From: Bretschneidera sinensis
Taxonomy: Eukaryota; Streptophyta; Magnoliopsida; Brassicales; Akaniaceae
DNA length: 64,000 bases
Direction of reading: 5' to 3'
Assembly: GCA_023935145.1 (NCBI GenBank)
Contig: CM043703.1
Coordinates: 19,703,227 to 19,767,226, forward strand
Every line of letters begins with the position of its first letter. The stretch's first letter is position 1. A program made the position numbers and the translations under genes. The notes beneath the pieces were generated by a model. It saw only the letters and a program-made list of their open reading frames with translations, made no database searches and was not told where the DNA came from. This document shows, piece after piece, positions 47,431-64,000 of the stretch.

Positions 47431-48237
47431 AATCTAGCTTCCATTATTGATTTTGACTTTTATTAGTTTTTCTTTTATCTTGTAAATTAGGTTCATTGTC
47501 AAGTTCGTTTTAGAACTTTAAACATTTTCAATTAGGTCCAATAAAATTATTTAAACCTTTTGTCTTTGTTTTTAGCAAAACAACCCAAAAGGGCCAGCTG
47601 ACCATAGGGTAATTTAGTAATTTACAGCTGAGAAAGTAACTTTCCCGGTGGGAATTTAAATAATGGAATTAAATTTCCCATAATTTAATTATTACTTTTG
47701 TAGAAAAATTAAACATTGGAATCTCATATTTCAAGTAACACGATTCTTGATTTTGAGAAAGTTTCCTTAATTTTGGAATGCAACTTTTACAGAAATCTAA
47801 TGGCTCTTAATGTTCATGGAATCGAAGCTAACTTTGCTGGTTCCTTTTGCCTATGTAATCTTGGTCAGCTTTCAAATTCCAATACATTTTGGGTTTCATA
47901 TCCTTCAAATTCACTATTAAGATGGCAGTTCATTTCTAGCTTTACTAGGCTACCTCCTCACAGTATCTAATTATTTATTTGGTTATTGTGCAGACGATTT
48001 ACAGGAGTTGACCTGGATGTGTTGCTTTCTTCTATTGAAGCTTTAAGAGCAAGGCTGAGAAGGTACACACAATCTCCAAAGAGTGCTGTTGGGAACCAGC
48101 AAAGGCAAATATCAAGGAAGAATTATGTTCAAGATGCTCAAATATCCCAGCTGAAATCTTCAATTGCTAAACTTTCCCTTGTCAATAGTGAGAATTCAAA
48201 AAAGGTTAAGCTTGTTGAATCTGCACTAAGAAACTAG

Positions 48238-49338
48238 GAAAGCAGCAGAAGCTGAAACCTAGTCGTTTTTGTTCAGCAGTTTGATTCATTGGATACAATG
48301 TCAAATCTCATTCTACTGTGGGAGATTCTTTCGCTGCTCCTGGGTGTTTATGGTTTTGCACAAGAGGGTTATGTTTCTGGCGAAATAGATCAATTGGATG
48401 CTTAGAAGATTGTAGATGGTACTACTTTACAACTCATGGGTCTATTTTAGCACATCTGCTGGCAGACGGTTCTGATAAAGATCAAAGAACATGCAGTCAG
48501 TGTGATAGCCTATATGGTTTAAAGTCATTACACATGAAACTTCATTTTTTGTCTTGGTGGAGTGTCCTCTTGTTGTATGTGTATTGATAAATGAGTGATG
48601 GAAATGGTAGATGGTAATGATTGGAGACATGTTAAAATCTTCTAATATGAATCATGATTGGACAATGATGCTATATGTAAAGAATTATTAACATGCTTTG
48701 TAATGAGATATGCCGCTGTTATGTTGTTGTTAGGCATCATCATAGTGTTAATGTTGTGTTTCACTTTTACATTGAAGAATGGAACCATGTGATTCAGGTG
48801 AGGTTTATATGATGGCTGGTCCAATTACAGAGATCAATGAAGACTGGGCGATGTGGCCCGTTCTATGGGCTAAGGTAGACTTGCATTCTTGGTTTTGACC
48901 CAAAATAGTGGGCTGTAGTCTTATTACAGTTGCACGCAATATGGCTTTTACCTCTTAGCGAGTGTTAGTACTGGAAAACAGAGAGCCGCCCATTAACGGA
49001 TTCAATTGATTTTTGTTGTAGCTTCTATAGCTCCAATTCTTCTTGTCTAATTCCCTAATTAATATATTAATATTATTACTATTTAAGAGAGCAGTGAGGA
49101 CTCCCTCTTTATAATCTTTAGATAAAAGGGAAAATTTTTATAAAAAAAAGGCAAAAATTAAGGCCCCCTCTTTATAATCTTGCATGTATTGAAGAATTGA
49201 TGAACTACTAAAAACTCTACCATTCCGCGCCCATAAGAGAGGAACTCTTCACGCACTTGCAATTTGAGGATTTTATTGATAGTTACTAGCTTTCCTGCCT
49301 TCTCTTTTGAGTCTTACTCTTTACATTTGCCTAACAGC
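48238..49338. other. Interval between convergent NUP88 pseudogene and CYP90A1
   Basis: The two loci converge here, so the interval should hold both 3' UTRs. No coding region is recognised. Confidence 0.6.
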
Positions 49339-54026
<4,688 letters not shown>

Positions 54027-54110
54027 GATGAAAATGATTATTATCGCGCGGGTGAATAACTAAGCATATACATACATATATCTATGTATTTTCTGTGTGT
54101 ATCTGTGTAT

Positions 54111-54119
54111 GTATTTATA
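54111..54119 (-). promoter_or_regulatory. Candidate TATA box of CYP90A1
   Basis: On the minus strand TATAAATAC lies 85-93 bp upstream of the ATG. This would put the transcription start about 55-60 bp before the ATG, a normal distance. Inferred from sequence only. Confidence 0.55.
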
Positions 54120-54142
54120 ATGGAGGATTGAATGAAGAGGGA

Positions 54143-54148
54143 CACACG
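54143..54148 (-). promoter_or_regulatory. BRRE-like CGTGTG upstream of CYP90A1
   Basis: CGTGTG on the minus strand, about 120 bp upstream of the ATG and just beyond the candidate TATA box. BZR1 binds CGTG(T/C)G in brassinosteroid-repressed promoters such as CPD. A six-base match can occur by chance. Confidence 0.35.
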
Positions 54149-54419
54149 GGGGGTGTTATCTGCTAAGACACTGTAGAGAGAGGGAGAGAGAAGTGGGGAA
54201 GAAATTAATGTCGGATATTTTCGTATCTGGCAGTTTTCTCTCTCTTTTTCTTTTACACTTTTTGTTGGTGAGGAATGAGGATAAGACTCGGAGAGGGAGA
54301 AAATGGAATAGAAATTGGTTGAATTTTTAGAGAGAATTGGGAAAGCTTATCTGGCAGGACATCCCCACAAATCTACAGTACAATTTAGTGATTTACTGTA
54401 TTTAATATAAGGATTATAA

Positions 54420-57400
54420 TATAGATTTTGAATTTAAAGCCTTTAAGAATTTTGAGTAATTTAACTTGCTGACGTAGATTTGCAACTTGCTACTCCTTTT
54501 ATACTGACATCCCCACAATTGATTAGAGCTATATGGATCTTTCCCATCAGATCCATGTTGTGGCTCTCATTCTACTTAAATCCATAGAAAAGTATGCAGC
54601 CTTCTACAGACCAAAAGAAAAAGAAGATAGAAAGTATAAATGGTGCAACATTTTCCCCATTTTAGTAAAGCTTGGCTGTCATTCATTTCATCTTTTATTT
54701 TTTCATCCACAAACCAAGTTAACAAAAAAAAAATAAATCATTTTATGGTAGTATTTTGAAATTTTTGTTTTTATCCATGTTAAAATTTATTCGAGTTTTA
54801 TATAATCACTATTTAAATATTTACAATAATTTAAATAAGCAAAGAAAACATATAAACAAATTGAGTAGCTATGTATCACCACTTTTACATTTTACATTTT
54901 ATTTTTATGTTTTTGTCTTAATTCGAATAGCAATCGAGAAATATTAAGAATGAATAGCAAAACGTACAATCCCTTATTTATTAATGAAAATGCATCATGT
55001 ATACGCAAAATGATTTTTTTTTGGTTCCTCCTTGTTATCACTCAATTCCTATCAAATTACCACTCGATTTTTGGGGCAAAAAAGAATATGCATTTTTACT
55101 GTCCATTCTTTGTGTATGCGTATCGGATTATCATGTTTGAATTGTAAACAAAGAGACTGATTTCAATGATATTCAATTACCATATAGGTTACCACAAAAT
55201 AAGATAATGAGATACCCTTACTCTGATTTTATTCTTTATATATATTCAAAAATATTAGTAATATGTAAATAATATTAATAAATAATAAATATGTTTAGCA
55301 TAAAATAATAATATTAATATATAAATAAGAAAATAAAAATATAACTATATTAGATTATTATAATAATAAAAATATGATATTTTTATTAAATAATATCAAC
55401 ATAATAAATAATATAGTAAAAAATAATATCATAAGTATTATAATAAGATGATATTATAAAAAATTAATTATAATATCACAACATTATCCTAATAATAAAA
55501 TATTAATTATATAATAAATTAATAATTAAATAGTTATATGCACATGTAATTTTAATTTGATTCGGTGACAAAATTAGAAAATTTACAGCATTCTTTTTTG
55601 GATTACCGGTAATTCATAGGTTAACTTAAATGTGAAAACTAAACACGATGATACGAAGTTACAACTATTTTATTTCGATTTTTAAATTACTTTATAATAC
55701 GAGATTACCCTGTCACTTGAACCAAACGTTCCATTAAAACTTTTTCCAATGAGGCATGTGTAGTGTTGGCCACTTGTGACTTGGCCGACATTTTATTACT
55801 ATTGTAAGTTCACCACTAATTCTCTGACATGTGCATCTTGATTTAAAAAAAAAATTAGTATGAGCTCCACAAAGATAAAGAAAATAGATAGCAAAATAGT
55901 GGTTAAAATAATCACATAACAATAAAAGACATGAGATTTATATAAAGAAGAGAAAAATTCATTATTAAATATGAAGAATATAAAAATTAATTATGAAAAT
56001 TTTAAATTTAAACCTTAATTAATGTTTTTATATATAAACTTGTAATCAGTCCAACCATCCGTTTCGTGAACTAAATCTCAACTTTTTTTCCCTTTAAAAT
56101 CATTTTAAAAAATTTCAAATCCAGCGCGGATCTTCGAGTTGAACCGAAATACAAAATATCTTAACAACCTTCATCATATTGCCTTTTGGATCTAGCTTAT
56201 ATAGATTGGTAATTTGGTTCCAGATTTGAAGGTTTGGTAGGGTAATATAGAATCAACTAATTATTAAGTAGATATTATACTATTGTGTGGTTTGAGTAAT
56301 GAGATTAACTCAATTTTTCCTTAAAAAAATTGTTTTAATCTCCATTTAAAGCATTACCACGACTAAACGAATGTCACATAATGCATATCTGTATAGTATG
56401 TTTATGTACATCAATTATCATGGCTTAAAGCAAATAGATTGTCATTATGCCTCCAAATTGTCCCATTTAGGGGTAAAACTGAGTTGAGCAGCTCGACTCG
56501 CTCAAGAGGCTCAATTTAAAAAGCTCGGTTTGAAACTCGATTAAATCGAACTTGAGCTTGAGCTTGAGTTAGAGCTATAATTTTGGTTCGTTTAGCTTAT
56601 CGAGTTGAACTCGAGCAATATCAAACTCGGCTCGTTAATCTCGCGAACCAGCTCGATTTAATTAATAAATTAAATAAATAATATATATACTATATTTATT
56701 TAATATATATTATAATATATATTTATTTATTTTAAAAACATATATATTTATTATTTTATTTCGAAAAACTCGGTTCAAAAAACTTGGTTCGAGTTCGAAT
56801 TGACTCACAAACCGAGCTTGAGTTTGAATTTCAACTTACGAGTGAACTCGAGCTCGACTCGAATAAAGTTTTTATTCACGAGCTGAGTTTGAACTCCTCT
56901 CAACTCGAGCTGAACTCGGCTCGACTCGAATCCACCCATAACCTTTATATCCAAATGTTTGCTTTTCCTCTGTTAAGAAAAGGAAAAGTGAAAAAGCTAA
57001 ATAAAAGATAGTTTTCTCTTCATATATTACTTAATCTCTTCATTTCCATTGTCATTATTAACTCCAAATTATCATTAGTAATTACCATAGAAAACTAATT
57101 AATATTCTTAAACTGCTCCAGCCAAGAGAAGTGAGCTCCAACAAATGAAAGCTTCTAAAGATAGATTAACAACCGGCCACGTGTCGAAATATAAGGACAG
57201 GTAGTTCGCAATTATAGGGTTTGGATCTTTAACATGAGGTGATGATATATACCACATGTTGATCCCATTCCCATCCCACATGGTCCCCATTAGGGACATT
57301 AAGCTCTCCACCCACTAGACAACCCCATAAAATAATGATGGATCCCTAACAAGTAAACCACATTTCCAACCACATTTCTCTTTTAGTATATGTTTAGTAG

Positions 57401-57972
57401 AAGAAGCTTTTGATTACAGGAATCCCATCATGTGTTTGTTCACTCTCCCATCTTTACTTCACTTAAAAGTTGTGCAAAAGCATGTATATCTAAAGTTTCT
57501 ATTTAGCTTGATGCCTCAAGTCTAAAAGCTCCTATTAGTAGGAAAGAAGAATTGGAAGAAAATAAAAGAGAGTGAAAGAATGAGGTCATCTTTCCCTTTG
57601 TAAATATGACGGAAAAATGAAAGCAAATAAAAAAGACAATAAAAAGTTATTTATGTTAATTTTCACTCCCCAATCATTTTAATTTAAAATAATTATCATT
57701 TGTTCATATGAAAAGAAAACACAAATAATTTCACTCTTATTTATCACTATACGATAGAAAAATTATTGTTTTCTTCTCTCTTTTTTCCTTCCTTTCATTT
57801 TTCTTTTCTATTAATCATAACCTATGTATTTGGGTACCTTGAGATCTGAGTCGATTCAATCCCTATGTCAAAATCGAGAATTATTGTGGTGTGGGTTAGG
57901 TGGGACTAGAGCATATTAGACTAATTGTTGTAAGTAAAAAAACATATAACTGAAAATATATTATTTATTTTT
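54420..57972. other. AT-rich intergenic region upstream of CYP90A1
   Basis: No coding region is recognised. The stretch 55240-55520 is almost purely A and T, with many ATAATA-type repeats. A candidate MITE lies at 56467-56944. Confidence 0.55.
56467..56944. repeat. Candidate hAT-like MITE with GAGCTCGA-rich subterminal repeats
   Basis: The left part (TTAGGGGTAAAACTGAGTTGAG and AGCTCGACTCG) and the right part (CTCGAGCTGAACTCGGCTCGACTCGAATCCACCC) are rich in the same motif in opposing orientations around an AT-only core (about 56660-56765). The outer ends TAGGGGT and its weak inverse ACCCATA match imperfectly, and no 8-bp duplication is clear. Confidence 0.5.
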
Positions 57973-58003
57973 GTGGTTGTTAATACTAAGAAGGAAAACA
58001 GAG

Positions 58004-61000
58004 CATGCTCAAATATGTCAATTATATACTTAGATTGAGAGAGAAGATAATCTTTTGGAAAGGAGGCAACTTCTATTCCCAGAAAGTAACGCAGTGAGCC
58101 TAAATCCTTTATTGCAAAACAACGAGCTAACTCTGACTTTAGTGCTACAATCCCATCAACATCATCACCAGTAATAATCATATCATCAACATATAAAGAA
58201 AGCATAATACGACTGATAATGGTATTTTTGATAAATAAGGCTGAATCATGATAGCTAGGACGGAACCCAAGTGAAGTAATCATTGTAGAGAACTTCGCGA
58301 ACCAGGCTCGAGGTGCCTGCTTGAGACCATAAAGAGATTTTCTAAGCCTGCAAACTTCACCAGGTTGATAAGTAACCCCTGAAGGGGGTAACATGTAAAC
58401 CTCTTCTTGAAAGTCACCATTCAAGAAGGCATTTTTAACATTTATCTGAGATATATGCCAACGACGAACAGAGGCGACTGCAATGAGGGTGCGAATTGTA
58501 GTCATTTTTGCAACCGGAGCAAAGATCTCCTCATAATCCATGCCACACTTTTGAGAATATCCCTTAGCAACCAACCGGGCTTTGTATCTTTCAATAGACC
58601 CGTCAGACTTGGTTTTGATTTTATAAACCCAACGAGAGCCAATCGCTCGTTTACTTGGCGGAAGAGGTACTAAATCCCAGGTGTGTGTCTGGTGTATCAC
58701 GGTAAGTTTCTCGACTACAGCCCGTTGCCAAAGCGGATCACAAACTGCCTCTCTATAGGACAAGGGCTCAGAAAGACGATGAATAGAAGCTAAAGTGGAA
58801 GCAAAAAAGCTAGAATAATAAGAGTAAACAAAATCTGGTAGTTGAGTGGATTACGAATACGTGTAGGATGAGCAAGAGGAGGAGCCACAGTCTCAAGAGA
58901 TGATTGGGTAGCTGTAGGAGGAGAGGGAGCAATAGATGTATCGAGAGCCAAGGTACCAGTTGTTGAACTATCAGCAAGAACTTTGCAAGAATCAGAATCT
59001 GAAGTAGGAGCAGGTGAGTGTGAAGCAAGGGTTGTGACATTATCAGTATCAAGAGTGAAGGGATCAATATGAATAAGATCAGACTGAGTATATTATGAGA
59101 ACTAACAGGAATGGAAAAGAAAAGTATATGCTCAAGAAACTTAACATGACGAGATACATATAATTTTTTACTAACTGAATCATAACAACGATATCCCTTT
59201 TGACCTGCACCATAACCCAGAAAGACACAAATAGCGGACCGAGACGACAATTTACTACATTTAATAGAAGGCAAAAGGACAAAACAAGTAGATCCAAACA
59301 CGCGCAAAGATGAGTAATCAAGAGCACGACCATATAATTTTTCAAAAGGTGACAAACCTGAATTGTGGGAGGTGGGAATCCTATTAATCAAATGAGTAGT
59401 AGTAAGTATGGCTTCTCCCTAAAATTCACTAGGAACATAGGCTCACAATAAGAGAACAAACAGTCTCAACAAGATGCATATGTTTTCTTTCAGCAACATC
59501 ATTTTGCTCAGGAGTGTCTGTACAAGAAGTTTGGTGAAATGTTCCATCGAAAGCAAGTAATTCAGAAAAATCTTTAGAAGTATGTTCCCCACCCAAATCA
59601 CATCGAAAACTCTTGATAATAGCCAAATGTTGAGTTTTGACAAGAGCACGAAAAGTATGAAAAATAGTAAAGAAATCAGAACAACGCTTCATAAGATAAA
59701 CCCAACAAAAATGAGTGCAATCATCAATGAAGGAAACATAATATCGCGACCCCCATTTGTGGGTATAGGAGAAGGTCCCCACACATCATAATGAACAAGA
59801 TCAAATGGTGCAAGAGAAAAAGAAATACTTCTATTAAAAGGTAAAGCAGAAAATTTTGCCAATTCGCAACCACTACAATCAGAAATATCATGAGTTTTCA
59901 CATTTCCTAATGCTCTTGTAGAAGCTAAAAATGTAAACAAGATGCTGAAACATGACCAAGACGAGAATGCCATAAATAAAAAATTAGAAAATGAATAATT
60001 CAAATGAAAAGATGACAAATCAACACTGAAAGCTGCAACTTCTGGTACTTTGAGCTGATTCAAAACATAGAGTCCTTCTTGCCCACGGTCGATCCCAATT
60101 AACTTCTAAGATTGCAAGTCTTGCACAAAACAAGTAGTAGAGAAAAAGAAAACTGAGTATCCAGATTCACATAATTGACTAACAGAAACAAGATTCAAAG
60201 TAAGATTAAGAATGTAATAAACATCAGTAAGAGACAAACAAGGTGTGACAATGGAACCGACACCTGCTAAAGGCATAGGAGTACCATCAACAGTCATAAC
60301 TAAAACAGAAGAGTTGGGAGATAAGGAAACAAAGGATGATAAATCAGGTGACACATGATGAGAGGCTCCAGAGTCTAAGACCCACGAGGAAGACATACAT
60401 GAAGAACCAGAGGGTGACAAACCTATATGAGAAGAGGCAAACATAGCATGCGGTTGTGTGGCAAGGAACTTCTGAAACTGTTCAAACATATAGGGGTCCA
60501 ATGATGGTGCAACCATAGCAGTATTAGGCCGAGGTGGCCTGAAAGTCCACTGCTATGATTGATTTCCAGACTTCCATGTTGGAAGAACTTATGATGGCAG
60601 TGGTAGCTGTTGCTTTTGTTGTTATTGCTGGGGTTGTTGTTGCTGTCGGTACTGCTGCTGTTTGGCTCTATTCAACAGCGTAGGACACTGAGCCTTCCAA
60701 TGACCCTTCTGCTTACAGAAACTGCATTTATCAGGAGCAACCCTCAAATTCGACCTATTTTGATTACTGGGAGGCAATTGTTGATACGTTGGTGTTGCAA
60801 AGACAGAAGGATTAGATATTGGAACAATCCCTTTCCCTGCATGAGACTTCAGGCGTATCTCCTCTACCAACAATTCACTAACCACCGAGTCCACTGAAGG
60901 AAGTGGATTGCGATGCAAAATTGACCCACACATCCCTTCAAAATCATCACGGAGCGCCATTAGAAATTGAACTAGTTGTTGTTCTTCTCTTCGGACAATG

Positions 61001-61467
61001 TAAGGAGTAAACACCTGCAACTCTTCCAATTCTGTAAGTGCTGATTGGTCCCATAGGTCGGTCATAGCAAAATAAAATTCCTGAATGCTCATATTTTTCT
61101 GCTGAAGGCCACGAATATCCGTCTCTAACTGGTATTGTTTTGCAAAGTTAGACTATATGTATAATCTTGCCAGATGCTCCCAAACTTCTCTGGCAGTCTC
61201 ATACTTCGCCAATTGAGTGCCTATCGAATGCACGACAGAATTATTAATCCGAGTAATAATCTTCGAATTATCTGCATCCCAAGAATCCAAAAATTCTGCA
61301 TAATCGGTAGCCTTCTTATCAGTAGACTTGACCGAAGTGCTTGTGATATAACCCCACATCTTTTTGCCTTTCAAAAAATTCTTCATTACTTAACTCCAAT
61401 ATGAATAATTCTTGCCATTTAATTGCACATTAATAGACTGCAGAGAATCGTCTCTAGCCCCAGCCAT
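58004..61467 (-). pseudogene. Copia-3 gag-pol remnant
   Basis: The Gag start (MAGARDDSLQSINVQLNGKN) is at 61467, with in-frame stops at 61390-61392 and 61153-61155. The middle of Gag to the zinc knuckle (CSFCKQKGHWKAQC, complete) lies at 60622-61092. The protease motif WVLDSGASHH is within 60106-60516. Integrase pieces are at 59689-60063, 59429-59782 (SFIDDCTHFCW, QNDVAERKHMH) and 58810-59391, in shifted frames. RT lies below 58763 and includes VYKIKTKSDGSIERYKARLV and YVDDMIITGD, then stops at the deletion after SQSKYIIDIFEHA. Frames change at least four times. It is closer to Copia-1 than to Copia-2 in RT wording but has a different Gag and LTR. Confidence 0.9.
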
Positions 61468-61609
61468 TACAGTACCGAAGATAATAAACAGAGATGTAAT
61501 TCAAATCAGAGTTAAGAAAATAAAAGCGGAATTGAATTATATTCCTTCTCTAGTTAACAAAAAACCACCACTCTCACACGCGAATTACAATTCACAATCC
61601 AGCCAATCA

Positions 61610-61996
61610 TGGGTTTCCTCTCTTGGTTCAATGGTAATCCGTCGAATCATCAAAACCCAAGAAGCAAAACCAGAAACCCGAAACGCATTCAAAGGTAATC
61701 CATCGAATCATCGAAACCCAAGAAGCAAAACCAAAAGCCCGAAACGCCAGCCCCATGCATGAACAGAGCCGTGGAAGTGCCCCGACCAAAGAGTGTAATT
61801 GTATTTGAGTTCGGGTCGGTGGCGGCTGGGTTTCCTCTCTTGGTTCAAAGGTAATCCGAAACCAACTCAAATCGAATCATCAAAACCCACGAAGCAAAAC
61901 CAGAACCCCGAAACGCCAGCCCCGTGCATGAACGACGCTGTGGAAGTGCCCCGAACAGAGAGCGTAACCGTATTCGAGTTCTGGTCGGTGGTGGTT
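61610..61996 (-). repeat. Copia-3 leader direct repeats
   Basis: A unit starting GGGTTTCCTCTCTTGGTTCA occurs at 61610 and 61830, with the sub-unit GGTAATCC...AACCCA.GAAGCAAAACCA repeated three times. It lies between the LTR and gag and is non-coding. Confidence 0.85.
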
Positions 61997-62254
61997 ACCG
62001 CATACAAGGTGACTCTTACCGGGTACTGCCCCGTATCCGACGATCTCGAGCCCTGCCGCTGGGAAATCCTACCTTCAAGCTGAGCCGACGTGCCAAAGTT
62101 CAGTTTCGCGTGGTCTTTTGAGTAGCAAAATTGAAAGAGAGAGGAAAAAAGATAACTAGTTGTAGGAAAAGCGAGAACCAACAAATATTTTTATTGAATC
62201 ATGAACAGAGTCAACAAACAAACCCTTAACACCAATACTAGGCGAACAATTGTG

Positions 62255-62266
62255 GCTCTGATACCA
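62255..62266 (-). promoter_or_regulatory. Copia-3 primer binding site
   Basis: TGGTATCAGAGC on the minus strand, directly after the LTR end TTCACA; complementary to initiator tRNA-Met. Confidence 0.9.
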
Positions 62267-62429
62267 TGTGAATACTAAAAAGGAAAACAGAGGCTAGGGT
62301 TCTCATTAGCTGAAGAAAGTCTATATAATACATCAGAAAGCAAAGTTTATATAGACTAGTAAAATAAGAAAGAAAGACTATTCTACCCTTAATAAAAATA
62401 ACAAATAATAGTAACTAATATAATTAACA
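62267..62429 (-). repeat. Copia-3 LTR (complete copy)
   Basis: 163 bp, TGTGAATACT to TTAACA in plus orientation. The other copy survives only as 26 bp at 57978-58003 with two differences. Confidence 0.88.
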
Positions 62430-62434
62430 GTGGT

Positions 62435-64000
62435 ATGTTGACAAAAAGAGATCGAATCCGAGTCCTTTAGAACAACTGAAAATATAAATTAAGTTAAAAA
62501 TTAAAATTCTTTGTGTTCTTATTACTCTTATTGTTCAATAATGTTTGTCCTATTGCACCTATTCATTCAATTAAATTATTAATTTTTTGTTAATTTTAAA
62601 TTAATGAGATATCCAAATTTTATATAATATATTAATTTTTAAAAAGTATTTTTTTACAATTCTAATTAAAAATATATCTAAAATTGAAGATCAAAATAAT
62701 ATAAAAAAAAATAAAATAGACAAACAATGTTACTTGGCATCATCCATTCAAAAAAGGAGTTTAATGGGATATTAGTAGTAGGTTATAAGGTCCTAGTCAT
62801 TTGGAGACAAATTAGAAGCCCTGATTTGCGGGATTTCGACAGAAATCAACTTTCTATTAAGGTTATGGATTCTGATTTCCATTACTACGTTTTCTTGCAA
62901 CAACAACAGTACCTGTTAGATTGTGGGAATCAAACCCCCATTATCAAGATCATTGTCTTACCATTATGGCATCTGCCCTCTAGCGTCTTCAAACTTGCAC
63001 CAAATTAATTAGTTAATTAATTAATTATCTGTTCATTAGCATAATCAACATGTTAATCATATACTGAAACAAATCTAGACTATAGGATTAAGAAAATATT
63101 ATATAGTCTCTTATGTATGAATCTTCTGCTCATTTTTATGCACTCGGCAATAATTCCCAAGTTGATTAATTTAAAATCATCATGCATTTGACAAAGAGCA
63201 TCTTCACTATCTCGTGACTAGACTGAGTACCAGTTGGTAAGCACTAGTTTTGGTTTCTGTCAAAATAATTTTGTAGTAAATCGGCAATAAAATTAAAAAT
63301 TGTTTTGTGTTTAATAAAATAATTGTAAAAACAGTTTATCTGACAGAAAATAAAAAATTCAATTTTGTAAAAACAATTTTTTTACCAGTTTTGATTCTCT
63401 ACATAAAACATTTTTTTTTTAGAAATGTTTGATTTAATTTTTATTTCTTAGAAATATAAACAATTTTATGATCACTATATATCAAACAATACTTAGCAGT
63501 GTGTTGCAATTCACTTATTCATAATTAATGATAATTGTTGTTGGTTAAACTCTATTCTCCAATCAAAAGACGACACTCATCGTGTTAGGGGTAAAAGAAT
63601 CATTAGTCAATTAGGGTATTAAATATCCACTTAAAACGAATGTGTAAAACTACACCAAACCCATCGTGAGATCTTAATCCCTCTTCGATTCGTCTTCCGA
63701 CAATTCATATTCTCTCATAAATGATTCTCTTCTTTTTTCACTATAAAATGAAAATTCAAAATATCATATTCAGATTTGAAACTCAATTCACTTAACTCCC
63801 TCAATGCAATTTATTTTTAACAATTATATTGATTTAATCCTCTGAGTGATCCCTCAAAGATAAATTTTGGACCTCCACTTAATATATTTCTTTGTTCATG
63901 TTACCAGAATTGAGAGAGCTAAAAGTAGTTGGGCAATCAATCCCTTTGTCACTGAGAAATATTTTGTTAGATCGGATCTAAAACATTAGTTTTAGATCCG
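62435..64000. other. AT-rich right edge, nothing recognised
   Basis: One 93-codon frame (62727-63008) has no known signature. The last bases (63970-64000) contain a short GATCGGATCTAAAAC / GTTTTAGATCC inverted repeat that is cut by the window edge and may be the start of a repeat. Confidence 0.5.

Larger units (their letters stand above)
38412..48237 (+). pseudogene. NUP88: Nucleoporin NUP88/MOS7 homologue, disrupted
   Basis: NUP88 (MOS7 in Arabidopsis) is a nuclear-pore protein acting in export control and plant immunity. Exons 38412-38702, 39057-39208, 39790-39912, 41443-41587, 42412-42473, 42967-43183, 44176-45032 and 47994-48237 join with correct phases and match the family: MRYNFDL start, LYYWDFVKQC, VSKISINRNGSA, YYLQPVERGRSR, HPYALFDASLALQ, AWSGGQLQIYALADEI, SLRSVAADSIEG-type and FHENYVEYAHK, and a C-terminal QDAQISQLKSS. 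Four lesions stand out. TAG at 38487-38489 and TGA at 39857-39859 replace positions that are Trp in the family as I know it. Near 44695 about 20 codons are missing and the frame shifts. The exon for the coiled-coil region between YVEYAHK and RFTGV is not found in 45033-47993. Four codons also seem lost near 44465. An unlesioned copy probably exists elsewhere. It may still be transcribed. Confidence 0.9.
57973..62434 (-). mobile_element. Internally deleted Ty1/copia retrotransposon (Copia-3)
   Basis: The element spans 57978-62429 on the minus strand, with GTGGT duplicated at 57973-57977 and 62430-62434. The right LTR is complete (62267-62429). The left LTR keeps only its first 26 bp (57978-58003, TGTTAATACT and onward), then runs straight into the RT coding region. 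The deletion removed the rest of that LTR, the purine tract, RNase H and the end of RT. A primer binding site TGGTATCAGAGC is at 62255-62266 on the minus strand. It is dead but its outer insertion ends are preserved. Confidence 0.92.

Noticed and set aside
38412..48237. Assignment of this locus to NUP160
   Set aside because: The order and wording of conserved segments (start, beta-propeller pieces, C-terminal QDAQISQLKSS) fit NUP88/MOS7, not NUP160.
62727..63008. 93-codon open frame at the right edge
   Set aside because: No family signature, no splice continuation and low-complexity surroundings; length is within chance expectation.

Overview
This window is nuclear DNA from a flowering plant, most likely a eudicot. 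It is AT-rich, its genes have many GT-AG introns, and it carries Ty1/copia retrotransposons, L1-type LINE remnants and MITE-like inverted-repeat elements. The genes belong to families conserved in plants. I cannot name the species from the sequence.

Layout. Positions 1-4319 (minus): the N-terminal half of an ABC1/ADCK1-type atypical kinase gene that runs off the left edge. Positions 6530-10701 (minus): a complete eight-exon gene for Elongator subunit ELP4, with a dead LINE in its third intron. Positions 10750-19364 contain no recognisable gene; they hold a 945-bp hAT-type non-autonomous element with a perfect 8-bp target duplication, and MITE-like termini. Positions 19370-31460 are a retrotransposon cluster. 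A young, structurally complete Copia element (minus; LTRs differ at one base; TSD ATTAT) lies beside an older decayed Copia element (plus; LTRs about 95% alike), which sits inside a pair of older direct repeats full of CAGTCGACTG palindromes. Positions 32815-33610 hold an element with about 130-170-bp inverted arms and an interior built from a recurring GTTACGAAA motif.

Positions 34171-37062 (plus): a three-exon gene for a small plant membrane protein of unknown function. Positions 38412-48237 (plus): a large gene-like locus for nucleoporin NUP88/MOS7 that I read as a pseudogene. It has two in-frame stops where the family has tryptophan, an internal deletion with frameshift, and no exon for the central coiled coil. 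A LINE has landed on the exon 3 splice donor and duplicated it. Positions 49339-54026 (minus): a complete eight-exon CYP90A1 (CPD) gene, a brassinosteroid-pathway cytochrome P450. Positions 57978-62429 (minus): a third Copia element, disabled by stops, frameshifts and a deletion that removed most of one LTR, RNase H and part of RT; its 5-bp TSD (GTGGT) survives.

The host genes are not one pathway. The intact ones are housekeeping (ELP4), an atypical kinase, hormone biosynthesis (CYP90A1) and an unknown membrane protein. The most notable observations are the NUP88/MOS7 pseudogene with a LINE at its splice donor, the inverted-arm element with the GTTACGAAA interior, and the nearly intact Copia element whose Gag reading frame is broken by one stop codon. 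I saw no operon, CRISPR array or clearly new biochemical system. Splice sites and family assignments were made by hand from translated sequence and remembered family features; no database search was run.
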